A stretch of DNA of 47,874 nt from Prevotella sp. (GCA_017412705.1 JAFPWS010000071.1:1-47874); one strand, 5' to 3'. Shown: positions 1-8,682, counted from the stretch's first letter. The notes: generated by a model not told the origin, from the sequence alone. Program-made: numbers and translations.

Positions 1-105
1 AAGGACACAGGCCGCTTCTTGTACTACTTCTTTCTCTGTCTATGTAAATCTTTCAAAGAACTCTTTCTCATCTGCTCCGTCAGGGGGAATCCCTGAAAGC
101 GGGTG
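1..105 (-). other. Possible leader of an rRNA operon lying left of the window
   Basis: Read on the minus strand, this stretch follows a strong promoter and contains TTCTTTGAAAGATTTACATA and later AGTAGTACAAGAAGCGG. These resemble the leader upstream of 16S rRNA in Bacteroidales operons as I remember it. There is no open reading frame here and the 16S gene itself is not in the window, so this is inference from leader-like sequence plus promoter strength. A leader of a protein operon is the alternative. Confidence 0.4.
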
Positions 106-136
106 CAAAGGTACAACTATTTTTCTAACCAGCAAA
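106..136 (-). promoter_or_regulatory. Strong Bacteroidetes promoter reading out of the left edge
   Basis: On the minus strand there is a perfect -7 box TACCTTTG (106-113), a perfect -33 box TTTG (133-136) and a 19-bp spacer. A- and T-rich sequence lies immediately upstream. This is the best match to the TTTG/TAnnTTTG consensus in this part of the window and would drive transcription towards base 1. Confidence 0.75.
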
Positions 137-167
137 ACTTTTCCGAGAAAAATTTCAGTTTTTCATC

Positions 168-205
168 GAAAAAAGTTTGGGGCTTGACCTTCATCAAGCC
201 CCAAA
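168..205 (-). terminator. Intrinsic terminator of the OmpA-family gene
   Basis: There is a perfect 12-bp inverted repeat, TTTGGGGCTTGA (176-187) and its complement (194-205), with a 6-base loop. On the minus strand it is followed by a run of six T (A on the plus strand, 169-174). It lies just after the stop codon of the minus-strand gene at 236 and insulates the promoter at 106-136. Confidence 0.85.
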
Positions 206-235
206 TGCTATACACCTTATTATATATAATAGGGA

Positions 236-1075
236 TTAGTCTTCTGCGGGAGCTTTTCCTATGAGATCCATAAACTCATCCAGCTTCGGAGTGATGATAA
301 TCTGCGTACGACGATTGCGCTGTTTGCCCAACTCTGTCGTGTTAGGCTGGAGAGGATTGTACTCGCCACGCCCACCTGCAGTAAGACGCTTGGGGTCTAC
401 GCCATAGTCATTCTGCAGTGCCTGTACGACAGAAGAGGCACGCAGACAAGAGAGGTCCCAGTTGTTGCGGATGTTCTCGCGCTTGATGGGCACATCATCA
501 GTATTACCCTCAATAAGTACATCGTAATCCTTATAGTCCTTAATAATCTTGGCAATCTTTGACAATGTCTCAGCTGCACGCTCATTAATCTCGTAAGAGC
601 CACTCTTATAGAGCATGTTATCAGCCAACGAGATGTATACTACACCTTTGAGCACCTGAACATCAACCTCCTTGAGTTCCTCCTTCGAGAGCGAGCGGGT
701 CAGGTTGTTGGTGAGCACCATGTTCAGAGAGTCACTCTTTGACTTCACCTCCACCAGATGACGAATGTACTGGTTAGACTCATTAATCTGGTCAACCAAC
801 TTCTCTATCGATACATTGTTCTGGCTGGCATTAGAGAGGCTCTTCTCCAGTGAGTTTTGTAATGTTGCATTTGTCTTACGCAACTCAGCTACCTGCTCTT
901 CGAGGCTGGCGACACGCGTATTAGATGCAGCCAACTGCTCTTTGGTATCCTGATAGTTCGTCTGCAAAGCCTTGTTCTCTTCCTGACAAGCCACGAGTTC
1001 TTTCTTGGAAGCACAGCCAGTCATCAGCACCACTGATACTAGCGAAATCATGAAAACACTTTTCTTCATATTCAT
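236..1075 (-). CDS. OmpA-family peptidoglycan-binding lipoprotein
   Basis: The predicted outer-membrane lipoprotein has 279 residues. It starts with a signal peptide ending in MTGC, so Cys21 is the likely lipidation site. Residues about 28-95 form a polar coiled coil rich in Gln, Glu and Asn. The C-terminal half (about 150-265) is an OmpA/MotB-like domain, recognised from GNTDD, the NNWDLSCLRA segment and the QRNRRTQI motif, which in this family contact peptidoglycan. The protein probably tethers the outer membrane to the cell wall. It is a single gene with its own terminator and a TAACTTTG promoter box upstream, divergent from purL. The family is clear; the specific role is not. Confidence 0.85.
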   Translation of the reverse strand: MNMKKSVFMISLVSVVLMTGCASKKELVACQEENKALQTNYQDTKEQLAASNTRVASLEEQVAELRKTNATLQNSLEKSLSNASQNNVSIEKLVDQINESNQYIRHLVEVKSKSDSLNMVLTNNLTRSLSKEELKEVDVQVLKGVVYISLADNMLYKSGSYEINERAAETLSKIAKIIKDYKDYDVLIEGNTDDVPIKRENIRNNWDLSCLRASSVVQALQNDYGVDPKRLTAGGRGEYNPLQPNTTELGKQRNRRTQIIITPKLDEFMDLIGKAPAED

Positions 1076-1100
1076 CTGAATTAATTAATCGATTCGGTTG

Positions 1101-1108
1101 CAAAGTTA
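1101..1108 (-). promoter_or_regulatory. -7 box for the OmpA-family gene
   Basis: On the minus strand this reads TAACTTTG, a match to TAnnTTTG, 26 bases before the start codon at 1075. No clear TTTG is seen 19-21 bp upstream. Confidence 0.45.
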
Positions 1109-1213
1109 GTCATTAGACGCATTAATTCGCGTAAAGTTGCCTCGATTTAGAGATTTTTAAGTAACTTTGACATGAAATCAATGGTGTTTGACGTTCGGAA
1201 AAGTCCAAATATA

Positions 1214-1245
1214 TTTGGCTTTTCGCTCACTTATTCGTACCTTTG
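1214..1245 (+). promoter_or_regulatory. purL promoter
   Basis: TTTG (1214-1217), a 20-bp spacer and TACCTTTG (1238-1245) lie 34 bases before the ATG at 1280. The block CTCACTTATTCGTACCTTTG recurs almost unchanged upstream of the PASTA gene at about 28.6 kb. Its position inside the longer open frame from 1172 argues that the longer frame is not the real start. Confidence 0.75.
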
Positions 1246-1279
1246 TCGCCAAATTCATCATATAACAAAGTTAAAAGAC

Positions 1280-4200
1280 ATGATTTTCTTTTTCAAGACT
1301 CCACAAAAGAGTGTGATTGCCACCGAGGCGAATCACCCATTAAACGAACAAGAAGTTAAGGAACTATGCTGGCTTTACGGCGAGGCCACACTACAGAGCG
1401 ACGAGACACTGGAGGGTTATTATATTGGCCCCCGCCGCGAGATGGTGACCCCCTGGTCGACCAATGCTGTCGAGATTACGCAGAACATGGGTGTCAAAGG
1501 TATCCTCCGTATAGAGGAATATTTCCCTGTAGCCTCTGACGATGCAGAACACGACCCCATGCTGCAGCGTATGTACAATGGTCTGAATCAGGACATCTTT
1601 ACAATTAACATCCAGCCCGAGCCCATCAAGTATGTGGACAATCTGGAGGAATACAACGAGCAGGAAGGTCTGGCATTGTCGCCTGAGGAGATAGAATACC
1701 TGCACAAGATTGAGAAAGAGAATGGTCGTCCACTGACAGACTCTGAGATTTTCGGTTTTGCCCAGATTAATTCTGAGCACTGTCGTCACAAAATTTTCGG
1801 AGGAACCTTTATCATCGACGGACAGGAGATGGAGTCAAGCCTCTTCGCCATGATTAAAAAGACTACGCAGGAGAATCCCAACAAGATTCTATCTGCTTAT
1901 AAGGACAACGTAGCCTTTGCGCAAGGTCCTGTTGTTGAACAGTTTGCGCCTGCTGACCAGTCGACATCAGATTATTTTCGTGTGAAGGACATCGAGAGCG
2001 TCATCTCCCTGAAAGCCGAGACCCACAACTTCCCCACCACAGTAGAGCCCTTCAATGGTGCCGCTACAGGAACAGGCGGCGAGATTCGCGACCGTATGGG
2101 TGGCGGCGTCGGCTCATGGCCCATTGCCGGTACTGCTGTGTATATGACTGCCTACCCGAGAATCCAGGACGACAGCCGCGACTGGGAAGAGCTGATGCCA
2201 GCCCGTAAGTGGCTCTACCAGACCCCTGAACAGATACTCATCAAGGCCTCAAACGGTGCCTCCGACTTTGGTAACAAGTTTGGCCAACCCCTGATTTGTG
2301 GCAGTGTGCTGACCTTTGAGCACCAAGAATCCGCTACTCCTACCAAGTATGCCTACGACAAAGTCATCATGTTGGCAGGCGGTGTGGGCTATGGCACCAA
2401 GCGCGATTGTCTGAAGAAAGAGCCCCAGAAAGGCAATAAGGTCGTTGTGGTTGGTGGTGACAACTATCGCATCGGACTCGGTGGTGGCAGTGTGTCTTCA
2501 GTAGATACCGGACGCTACTCGAACGGCATTGAGCTGAATGCCATCCAGCGTGCGAACCCAGAGATGCAGAAGCGTGCTTACAATCTGGTACGCGCCCTCT
2601 GCGAAGAAGACAACAATCCCGTGGTTTCCATTCATGACCACGGTAGTGCAGGCCATCTGAACTGCCTCTCCGAGCTCGTTGAGGAGTGCGGTGGCGAGAT
2701 TGACATGACCAAGCTGCCTATTGGCGACCAGACGCTTTCTGCCAAGGAGATTATCGCCAACGAGAGTCAGGAGCGCATGGGCTTGCTCATCGACGAGAAG
2801 CACATCGAACACGTGCAGAAGATTGCCGAGCGCGAGCGTGCCCCTATGTATGTTGTTGGCGAAACCACTGGTGACGCCCACTTCTCGTTCAAGCAGGGCG
2901 ATGGTGTGAAGCCCTTCGACTTGGATGTTGCCCAGATGTTTGGTCACTCGCCCAAAACCATCATGCGCGACAATACGGTAGAACATACCTACGAGAACGT
3001 AACCTATAACGAAGACAGGATTGAAGAATATGTACAGCGTGTGCTCCAACTGGAGGCAGTAGCGTGCAAGGATTGGCTTACCAATAAGGTAGACCGTTCG
3101 GTTACGGGTAAGATAGCGCGCCAGCAGTGTCAGGGTCAGATACAGTTGCCCTTGAGCGACTGTGGCGTGGTAGCCCTCGACTATCGTGGTCGCAAGGGTA
3201 TTGCCACAGCACTGGGACATGCTCCTCAGGCAGGACTGGCCGACCCCGCAGCAGGAAGTGTACTTTCTGTAGCCGAGGCGCTGACAAATATTGTTTGGGC
3301 ACCTTTGGCCGAAGGCATGGAATCGCTGTCGCTGAGTGCCAACTGGATGTGGCCCTGTCGCTCACAGGAAGGTGAAGACGCCCGTCTGTATGCTGGTGTG
3401 AAGGCTTTGAGCGACTTCTGCTGCGAGCTGCACATCAACGTACCTACAGGTAAGGACTCCCTCTCTCTGACCCAGCAGTACCCCAATGGTGAGAAGATCA
3501 TCTCTCCAGGCACTGTCATCGTCAGCGCTGGTGGTGAGGTCAGCGACATCCGCAAGGTGGTAAGCCCTGTAGTGGTGAACGACAAGCACGCCTCACTCTA
3601 CCATATCGACTTCTCATTCGACGAGCAGCGCCTGGGTGGCTCCGCTTTTGCCCAGAGCCTTGGCAAGATAGGCAGCGATGTGCCTACCGTTAAGAACGCC
3701 GAGTACTTCGCCGATGCCTTCATGGCTGTCCAGCAGCTGATAGAGAAGGGCTGGGTGATGGCTGGTCACGACATCTCTGCCGGTGGTCTTATTACGACCC
3801 TGCTGGAAATGTGCTTTGCCAACACCAAGGGTGGTATGCACATCAACCTGCACGACCTCTGCCAAGATGGCGACGTGGTGAAGACCCTCTTCGCTGAGAA
3901 CCCTGGTGTCGTCATCGAGGTAAGCGACGACCACAGGCTGGACTTCAAGGACTTTATGGAAGACCTGGGCATAGGTTTCGCCAAGATTGGCTATACGGTG
4001 GAAGACAGTCGTGACATCGTCGTGAAAGCTGGCGAGAAGGAGTATTCCTTCGATATCGACGCCCTGCGCGACGTATGGTACAAGACCTCTTACCTGCTCG
4101 ACCGCAAGCAGAGCTTCAACGGCAAGGCCAAGGAGCGTTACGAGAACTACAAGCAGCAACCTCTGGAGATGAAGTTCAACCGCGACTTCACAGGTATGCT

Positions 4201-4981
4201 GAAGCAATACGGCATCTCTGCCGACCGTCGTGAGAAGACAGGCGTCAGGGCTGCCATCATCCGCGAGAAGGGTACCAATGGCGAGCGCGAGATGGCCTAC
4301 TGCCTCTATCTGGCAGGCTTTGACGTGAAGGACGTCATGATGACCGACCTCATCAGTGGTCGCGAGACGCTGGAAGACATCAATATGATAGTCTTCTGCG
4401 GTGGTTTCTCTAACTCTGACGTGTTGGGTTCAGCCAAGGGCTGGGCAGGCGCCTTCCTCTTCAACCCCAAAGCCAAAGAGGCACTCGATAAGTTCTATGC
4501 CCGCAAGGACACCCTCTCGCTGGGAATCTGTAACGGTTGCCAGCTGATGGTTGAGCTTGGCCTTACTGGTGCCAAGGGTGCCAAGATGTTGCACAACGAC
4601 AGCCATAAGTTCGAGAGCGAGTTCATCGCCCTCGATATTCCCAAGAACAACAGCGTCATGTTCGGCTCACTCAGTGGCAACAAGCTGGGCCTGTGGGTGG
4701 CACATGGTGAGGGTAAGTTCTCGCTGCCCGAGGCAGAGAGCCGGTATAACGTCATTGCCAAGTACAACTATCATGGCTATCCCGCCAACCCCAACGGCTC
4801 TGACTACGACGTGGCAGGCATCTGCTCTGAGGATGGTCGCCACCTGTGCATGATGCCCCACCTGGAGCGTGCCATCTTCCCCTGGCAGTGTGCCTGGTAT
4901 CCTGAGCGTCGTCGCATGGACGAGGTGACCCCATGGATTGAAGCCTTTGTCAATGCCCGCAAGTGGATTGAGCAGCAATGA
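1280..4981 (+). CDS. purL: Phosphoribosylformylglycinamidine synthase (FGAM synthase)
   Basis: This cytosolic enzyme makes FGAM from FGAR, ATP and glutamine in purine synthesis. At 1233 residues it is the large single-chain form that carries its own glutaminase. The N-terminal and two AIRS-like synthase halves are recognisable (SLKAETHNFPTTVEPF, GLGGGSVSS). The C-terminal class I amidotransferase has the nucleophile Cys1084 in GICNGCQLM and a His in MMPHLERA. I start it at 1280 (MIFFFKTPQ) rather than at the in-frame ATG at 1172, because a consensus promoter lies between the two. The stop overlaps the next start by 4 bases (ATGA), so chromate-transporter translation may be coupled to it, although the functions are unrelated. 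Confidence 0.95.
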   Translation: MIFFFKTPQKSVIATEANHPLNEQEVKELCWLYGEATLQSDETLEGYYIGPRREMVTPWSTNAVEITQNMGVKGILRIEEYFPVASDDAEHDPMLQRMYNGLNQDIFTINIQPEPIKYVDNLEEYNEQEGLALSPEEIEYLHKIEKENGRPLTDSEIFGFAQINSEHCRHKIFGGTFIIDGQEMESSLFAMIKKTTQENPNKILSAYKDNVAFAQGPVVEQFAPADQSTSDYFRVKDIESVISLKAETHNFPTTVEPFNGAATGTGGEIRDRMGGGVGSWPIAGTAVYMTAYPRIQDDSRDWEELMPARKWLYQTPEQILIKASNGASDFGNKFGQPLICGSVLTFEHQESATPTKYAYDKVIMLAGGVGYGTKRDCLKKEPQKGNKVVVVGGDNYRIGLGGGSVSSVDTGRYSNGIELNAIQRANPEMQKRAYNLVRALCEEDNNPVVSIHDHGSAGHLNCLSELVEECGGEIDMTKLPIGDQTLSAKEIIANESQERMGLLIDEKHIEHVQKIAERERAPMYVVGETTGDAHFSFKQGDGVKPFDLDVAQMFGHSPKTIMRDNTVEHTYENVTYNEDRIEEYVQRVLQLEAVACKDWLTNKVDRSVTGKIARQQCQGQIQLPLSDCGVVALDYRGRKGIATALGHAPQAGLADPAAGSVLSVAEALTNIVWAPLAEGMESLSLSANWMWPCRSQEGEDARLYAGVKALSDFCCELHINVPTGKDSLSLTQQYPNGEKIISPGTVIVSAGGEVSDIRKVVSPVVVNDKHASLYHIDFSFDEQRLGGSAFAQSLGKIGSDVPTVKNAEYFADAFMAVQQLIEKGWVMAGHDISAGGLITTLLEMCFANTKGGMHINLHDLCQDGDVVKTLFAENPGVVIEVSDDHRLDFKDFMEDLGIGFAKIGYTVEDSRDIVVKAGEKEYSFDIDALRDVWYKTSYLLDRKQSFNGKAKERYENYKQQPLEMKFNRDFTGMLKQYGISADRREKTGVRAAIIREKGTNGEREMAYCLYLAGFDVKDVMMTDLISGRETLEDINMIVFCGGFSNSDVLGSAKGWAGAFLFNPKAKEALDKFYARKDTLSLGICNGCQLMVELGLTGAKGAKMLHNDSHKFESEFIALDIPKNNSVMFGSLSGNKLGLWVAHGEGKFSLPEAESRYNVIAKYNYHGYPANPNGSDYDVAGICSEDGRHLCMMPHLERAIFPWQCAWYPERRRMDEVTPWIEAFVNARKWIEQQ

Positions 4982-5517
4982 ACATCTACTGGGAATCGTT
5001 CCGCACCTTCTTTAAGATTGGCATGTTCACCCTCGGGGGTGGATATGCCATGATTCCCATCATTGAGGAGGAAGTGGTTAACCGTCATCGTTGGGTGGAG
5101 AAGGAAGAGATGCTCGACCTGATAGCCATCGCGCAGAGCTGTCCCGGTGTCTTTGCCATCAATATCAGCATCTTCATAGGCTATAAGCTGAACAAGGTAC
5201 GTGGTGCCATCGCCACCGCTTTGGGCACTGCCCTACCCTCGTTTCTGATTATTCTGGCCATCGCCATGTTCTTCCATCAGTTTGAGGACAATCGCATCAT
5301 AGCCGCCATGTTTCGCGGCATCCGTCCTGCCGTGGTGGCCCTGATAGCCGTTCCTACGTTCAATTTGGGCAAGAGCGCCCAGCTGAACTGGTTTACCATC
5401 TGGATTCCCATTGTGTCGGCCCTGCTGATATGGCTCATGGGTGTGTCGCCCATCTGGATTATCATAGTGGCAGGCATTGGAGGATTCCTTTATGGGAAGT
5501 TAAGAGTTAAGAATTAA
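4978..5517 (+). CDS. Chromate transporter family protein, first half of a pair
   Basis: A membrane protein of 179 residues. It begins with the family signature FFKIGMFTLGGGYAMIPII followed by several hydrophobic segments (about 78-100, 112-125, 135-175). The CHR family exists either as one long two-domain protein or, as here, as two adjacent half-length genes. The family exports chromate in some bacteria, but in gut anaerobes the natural substrate is unknown. The ATG overlaps the purL stop. The last codons (KLRVKN) are encoded by a degenerate 7-bp tandem repeat that continues to the next gene, so the C-terminal tail looks repeat-derived. Confidence 0.85.
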   Translation: MNIYWESFRTFFKIGMFTLGGGYAMIPIIEEEVVNRHRWVEKEEMLDLIAIAQSCPGVFAINISIFIGYKLNKVRGAIATALGTALPSFLIILAIAMFFHQFEDNRIIAAMFRGIRPAVVALIAVPTFNLGKSAQLNWFTIWIPIVSALLIWLMGVSPIWIIIVAGIGGFLYGKLRVKN

Positions 5518-5554
5518 AAGTTGTCGCTTCGCGAGTAGAAATTAAGAGTTTAGC
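5499..5554 (+). repeat. Degenerate 7-bp tandem repeat between the chromate-transporter genes
   Basis: Eight consecutive heptamers are in register: GTTAAGA, GTTAAGA, ATTAAAA, GTTGTCG, CTTCGCG, AGTAGAA, ATTAAGA, GTTTAGC. They cover the last codons and stop of the first gene and end one base before the GTG start of the second. Confidence 0.75.
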
Positions 5555-5555
5555 C

Positions 5556-6134
5556 GTGATATTCCTCTATTTGTTCCTGACATTCTTCGAGATAGGCCTC
5601 TTTGGTTTTGGCGGAGGCTATGGCATGCTGTCGCTCATCCAGCACGAGACGGTAGAGCACTGGCATTGGCTGTCGCCGTCAGAGTTTACGGACATTGTGG
5701 CCATCTCGCAGATGACACCAGGTCCCATAGGCATCAACTCAGCCACCTATTGCGGCTATACTGCTATCAAGAATGCGGGCTACTCCATGCCAATGGCTGT
5801 GCTGGGTAGTGCTACCTCCACTTTCGCGCTGGTATTGCCGTCGCTCATCCTGATGGTGCTCATCAGTATGATGTTCATGAAGTATATGAAGACCACCACC
5901 GTGCAGTCCATTTTCCTGGGCCTGCGCCCTGCCGTGGTGGGTCTGCTGGCTGCTGCCACCCTGTTGCTCATGACACCCGACAACTTCTCCACTCCTCAGG
6001 AAGATGCCTGGCAGTTCGGCATCAGCTGTTTCCTGTTCTGTGCTGCCTTCTATGGAGTCATGTTCATCAAGATCAACCCCATCCGCATGATACTCTACTG
6101 CGCCATTGCAGGACTGGTGTTGCTGTATGAATAA
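5556..6134 (+). CDS. Chromate transporter family protein, second half of a pair
   Basis: A membrane protein of 192 residues with the same signature as its partner (FFEIGLFGFGGGYGMLSLIQHE) and the second conserved block MTPGPIGINSATYCGY. Hydrophobic segments follow to the C terminus. It starts with GTG at 5556; no better ATG precedes the signature. It is 38 bases downstream of the first half-gene and almost certainly co-transcribed, so the two subunits probably form one transporter. The separation is the normal two-gene arrangement, not a frameshift of one gene: each half has its own start and complete signature. The substrate is unproven. Confidence 0.85.
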   Translation: MIFLYLFLTFFEIGLFGFGGGYGMLSLIQHETVEHWHWLSPSEFTDIVAISQMTPGPIGINSATYCGYTAIKNAGYSMPMAVLGSATSTFALVLPSLILMVLISMMFMKYMKTTTVQSIFLGLRPAVVGLLAAATLLLMTPDNFSTPQEDAWQFGISCFLFCAAFYGVMFIKINPIRMILYCAIAGLVLLYE

Positions 6135-6139
6135 CAAGA

Positions 6140-6174
6140 GGGAAGCCCCTCCCCTTGGAGAGCGCCTCCCTTTT
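6140..6174. terminator. Candidate bidirectional terminator between convergent genes
   Basis: GGGAAGC (6140-6146) can pair with GCCTCCC (6164-6170) with one mismatch (a G-U pair in the minus-strand RNA). TTTT follows on the plus strand. It sits between two convergent genes. The stem is imperfect, so confidence is moderate. Confidence 0.4.
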
Positions 6175-6199
6175 GGTATTATTCCTTTACTATACTACC

Positions 6200-6583
6200 T
6201 TATTTGTTCTTCTTGTAGTACGCTACGGCCCTGCGGATGTTCTCCTGCATGGCTTTTGAGGTGAAGGTAGCTCCCGTAACGGCATCCACCTCCTCGACAG
6301 TACCTTTCTTGACGTTCATGCCCTCGTACTTAGTCAGCATGCCGTTCTTGACCTTGGCGACGTACTTCGGGCCGTCCTGCGTCTTGAGTGCGACGACCTT
6401 GACTATCTTGTTCTTTTTGATATACACCTCTACAGGCGTCGGACCCTGATAGCCTTCTACGTCCTGTGCCAGCGTGGTGGTATTGACGACATAGGTGCCG
6501 TCCTTCTCTTTTCGCATCACGTCCTGAGCACTGGCAGTGACAAAAGCCACTGCCAACAGGACGATTACCATTGTTTTTCTCAT
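6200..6583 (-). CDS. Small secreted FMN-binding-domain protein, likely covalently flavinylated
   Basis: A protein of 127 residues with an N-terminal signal peptide (1-20, ending ASAQ). The rest is one FMN-binding domain of the RnfG/NqrC type. The motif DAVTGATFTS (100-109) matches the flavinylation signature D-x-x-(S/T)-G-A-T, with Thr106 the predicted attachment residue for ApbE-type transferases. It has no membrane segment beyond the signal peptide and no Rnf, Nqr or ApbE gene nearby, so it is probably a stand-alone periplasmic or surface electron carrier. It lies 74 bases downstream of fucI on the same strand; no own promoter is obvious, so co-transcription with fucI is possible but a functional link is not established. 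Confidence 0.75.
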   Translation of the reverse strand: MRKTMVIVLLAVAFVTASAQDVMRKEKDGTYVVNTTTLAQDVEGYQGPTPVEVYIKKNKIVKVVALKTQDGPKYVAKVKNGMLTKYEGMNVKKGTVEEVDAVTGATFTSKAMQENIRRAVAYYKKNK

Positions 6584-6657
6584 TGTTCTCTTTCTTTTTT
6601 ATCGTTATCACGTCTTTTGACGATTAAACGGCAAAAAGGTTTAAACACTTATTTTTA

Positions 6658-8484
6658 TTATTTATACAGAGGCCCGAAGTTCTGACATGCTCGATAGTCG
6701 GCACCCTCCTTGTCCATACCGAAGGCATTCCAGCACGAGGGACGGAAGATGTCCTTATCCTCCACGTTGTGCATGCATACGGGGATGCGCAGCATAGCGC
6801 AGAGCGTGATGAGGTCGGCACCTACGTGACCGAAGCAAATGGCTCCGTGGTTGGCTCCCCAGTTGTTCATGACAGAGTAGACGTCCTTGAAGGCATCCTT
6901 CGCGGGGTCCAAACGTGGTGCAAACCATGTGGTGGGCCATGTGGGGTCGGTACGTTTGTCCAGGATGTCGTTCACGTTCTGAGGCAGGTCTACTGTCCAA
7001 CCTTCAGCCAGCTGCAACACGGGGCCGAGCCCTGCTACGAGGTTCAGGCGCAGCATGGTCATCGGCATGCCGCCACGAGTGAGGAAGTGCGAGCTGTAGC
7101 CACCTCCGCGGAAGTAGTCGCGGTCGGCAGGCATCCACGAGGTAGCCTTCAGACAGGCCTCCCAGTCTTCCTGCTTCATGTCCCAGAACTCCTTGATGGT
7201 AGGTTTGCCCTCGGCGTCGTTCATGGCACCGGTAGCATCCAGCGTCGTAGCACCACTATTAATAAGGTGTATGAATCCACCGGCGGCACCGCCCTCAGCC
7301 TTCCAGCCACTGACGCGCTCAACAGCCTCAGGACTCCAGTAGGTACGTATGTCGGAGAACATGACGCCACGATTGGTCAGCAGGTGTCCGAAGAGCATCG
7401 ACATTCCGTTCAGGAAGTCGTTCTCCGTAGCCAGCGTATAAGCCTCGCGCGGACCGTTCCAGTCGAACGAGGTACACATCATCGACTCAGGGAAGTCGAA
7501 GTTTGGCTTGTAGTCGGTCCACTGACGCTGACCCTGTACACCGGCAGCAATGGCGTTATGTCCGATGGCCTCTTCCTTGTAACCCATCTCCAACAGTTTT
7601 TCTGAACCCTGCATCAAGTCGCGGATAATCATCATGGTCTTCACAGTGAACTCCCAGTCCTCGTCCTTCTCCTGACGGTTCTTACCCTTACCCTTGCCGT
7701 TGAAGGTAGTCATAGGCACGCCAGGGAACAAGGGACGATCCTCGTTATAGTCGTGACCCTCCTGGGGCTTGCAGTACTTTTCAACCCACGCCATAGCCTT
7801 CTGGAACTCGTCCTTGTCGTAGATGCCGAAGTCCACACGGCGCAGAATCTCTACCAGCGAGACATACTCCGTACGCATGCCCAAGTAGTTCTGCAGGAAG
7901 TCGGCATTCACGATAGAGCCGGCAATACCCATACAGGTGTTGCCTAACGACAGATAGCTCTTGCCGCGCATGGTAGCCACCGCCTGGGCAGCACGGGCAA
8001 AGCGCAGAATCTTCTCGGCTACATCGGCGGGAATGGTGTTGTCGTTCAAGTCCTGCACGTCATGACCGTAGATACCATAGGCAGGCAGGCCCTTCTGGGC
8101 ATGAGCAGCCAGCACGGCAGCCAGATAGACGGCACCTGGGCGCTCCGTACCGTTGAAGCCCCAGACGGCCTTGGGGTACGTCGGGTTCATGTCCATCGTC
8201 TCCGATCCGTAGCACCAGCAAGAGGTGACGGTGATAGTGGCTCCCACGCCCTCGCGCTCGAACTTCTCGGCACACGCAGCACTCTCGCCTACGCGTCCGA
8301 TGGTAGTGTCTGAGATGACACACTCCACAGGCGAGCCGTCGCCGTTCTTCAGTGAGCTCTCTATCAGGTTCTTCACAGCGTTGGCCAGCGCCATCGTCTT
8401 CTCTTCCAGTCCCTCGCGGATACCACCCTGACGACCGTCAATCGTAGGACGTATGCCAATCTTCGGATAATTCTTCTTCATCAT
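6658..8484 (-). CDS. fucI: L-fucose isomerase
   Basis: Converts L-fucose to L-fuculose (and often D-arabinose to D-ribulose) in the cytosol, with a divalent metal. Recognised by [22 protein letters not shown] at the N terminus, [10 protein letters not shown] and [16 protein letters not shown] in the active-site domain, and [14 protein letters not shown]. The length, about 608 residues, is close to other FucI proteins. The frame is open to 8508, but the conserved N terminus begins at the ATG pair at 8484/8481, which I prefer. A perfect 9-bp palindrome (8509-8529) lies 25 bases upstream of this start. No fucose kinase, aldolase or permease is adjacent, so this is an orphan fucose gene in the window. 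It could also serve fucose released from host or plant glycans. Confidence 0.95.
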   Translation of the reverse strand: MMKKNYPKIGIRPTIDGRQGGIREGLEEKTMALANAVKNLIESSLKNGDGSPVECVISDTTIGRVGESAACAEKFEREGVGATITVTSCWCYGSETMDMNPTYPKAVWGFNGTERPGAVYLAAVLAAHAQKGLPAYGIYGHDVQDLNDNTIPADVAEKILRFARAAQAVATMRGKSYLSLGNTCMGIAGSIVNADFLQNYLGMRTEYVSLVEILRRVDFGIYDKDEFQKAMAWVEKYCKPQEGHDYNEDRPLFPGVPMTTFNGKGKGKNRQEKDEDWEFTVKTMMIIRDLMQGSEKLLEMGYKEEAIGHNAIAAGVQGQRQWTDYKPNFDFPESMMCTSFDWNGPREAYTLATENDFLNGMSMLFGHLLTNRGVMFSDIRTYWSPEAVERVSGWKAEGGAAGGFIHLINSGATTLDATGAMNDAEGKPTIKEFWDMKQEDWEACLKATSWMPADRDYFRGGGYSSHFLTRGGMPMTMLRLNLVAGLGPVLQLAEGWTVDLPQNVNDILDKRTDPTWPTTWFAPRLDPAKDAFKDVYSVMNNWGANHGAICFGHVGADLITLCAMLRIPVCMHNVEDKDIFRPSCWNAFGMDKEGADYRACQNFGPLYK

Positions 8485-8508
8485 TTGTTTAAATATTGCT
8501 TTGATCAT

Positions 8509-8529
8509 TTATAAGTTTCCAACTTATAA
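8509..8529. promoter_or_regulatory. Palindromic candidate operator or hairpin upstream of fucI
   Basis: TTATAAGTT and its exact complement AACTTATAA are separated by three bases. It lies between the fucI start codon and the divergent gene's region. It could be a repressor site (Bacteroides fucose operons are known to be controlled by the GntR-family FucR) or an RNA hairpin in the leader. No regulator gene is present here. Confidence 0.5.
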
Positions 8530-8542
8530 GACGAACAAACCA

Positions 8543-8582
8543 CCCCGCTGTCATCACTGTCAGCGTCATCGCTGTCATCACT
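8543..8582. repeat. Dispersed 40-bp element, intergenic copy
   Basis: Built from GCTGTCATCACTGTCAGCG-type words. Its reverse complement matches 16385-16424 inside the GH78 gene at 32 of 40 positions, both ending in GGGG. A shorter related stretch lies at 11218-11244. Confidence 0.6.
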
Positions 8583-8674
8583 TAAGAGGAAAATCTCGGA
8601 AGACATTCGGAACATTCTTGGAAAAAACACAAAAAAAAGAACCGCCCTTGTATGTGTATTCCAAAAATAAAACG

Positions 8675-8682
8675 TATCTTTG
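8675..8682 (+). promoter_or_regulatory. -7 box for the secreted protein at 8720
   Basis: TATCTTTG matches TAnnTTTG, 37 bases before the ATG. The upstream box is weak: the nearest candidate is CTTG at 8647-8650 with a long 24-bp spacer. Confidence 0.5.

Noticed and set aside
1172-1279. Longer purL start at 1172
   Set aside because: A consensus promoter (1214-1245) lies inside this extension, and the added residues are not like PurL.
5499-5556. Frameshift splitting a single chromate transporter
   Set aside because: Each half begins with its own complete family signature, and the two-gene form is normal.
6769-7605. Plus-strand frame of 278 codons inside fucI
   Set aside because: Antisense shadow of a conserved enzyme.
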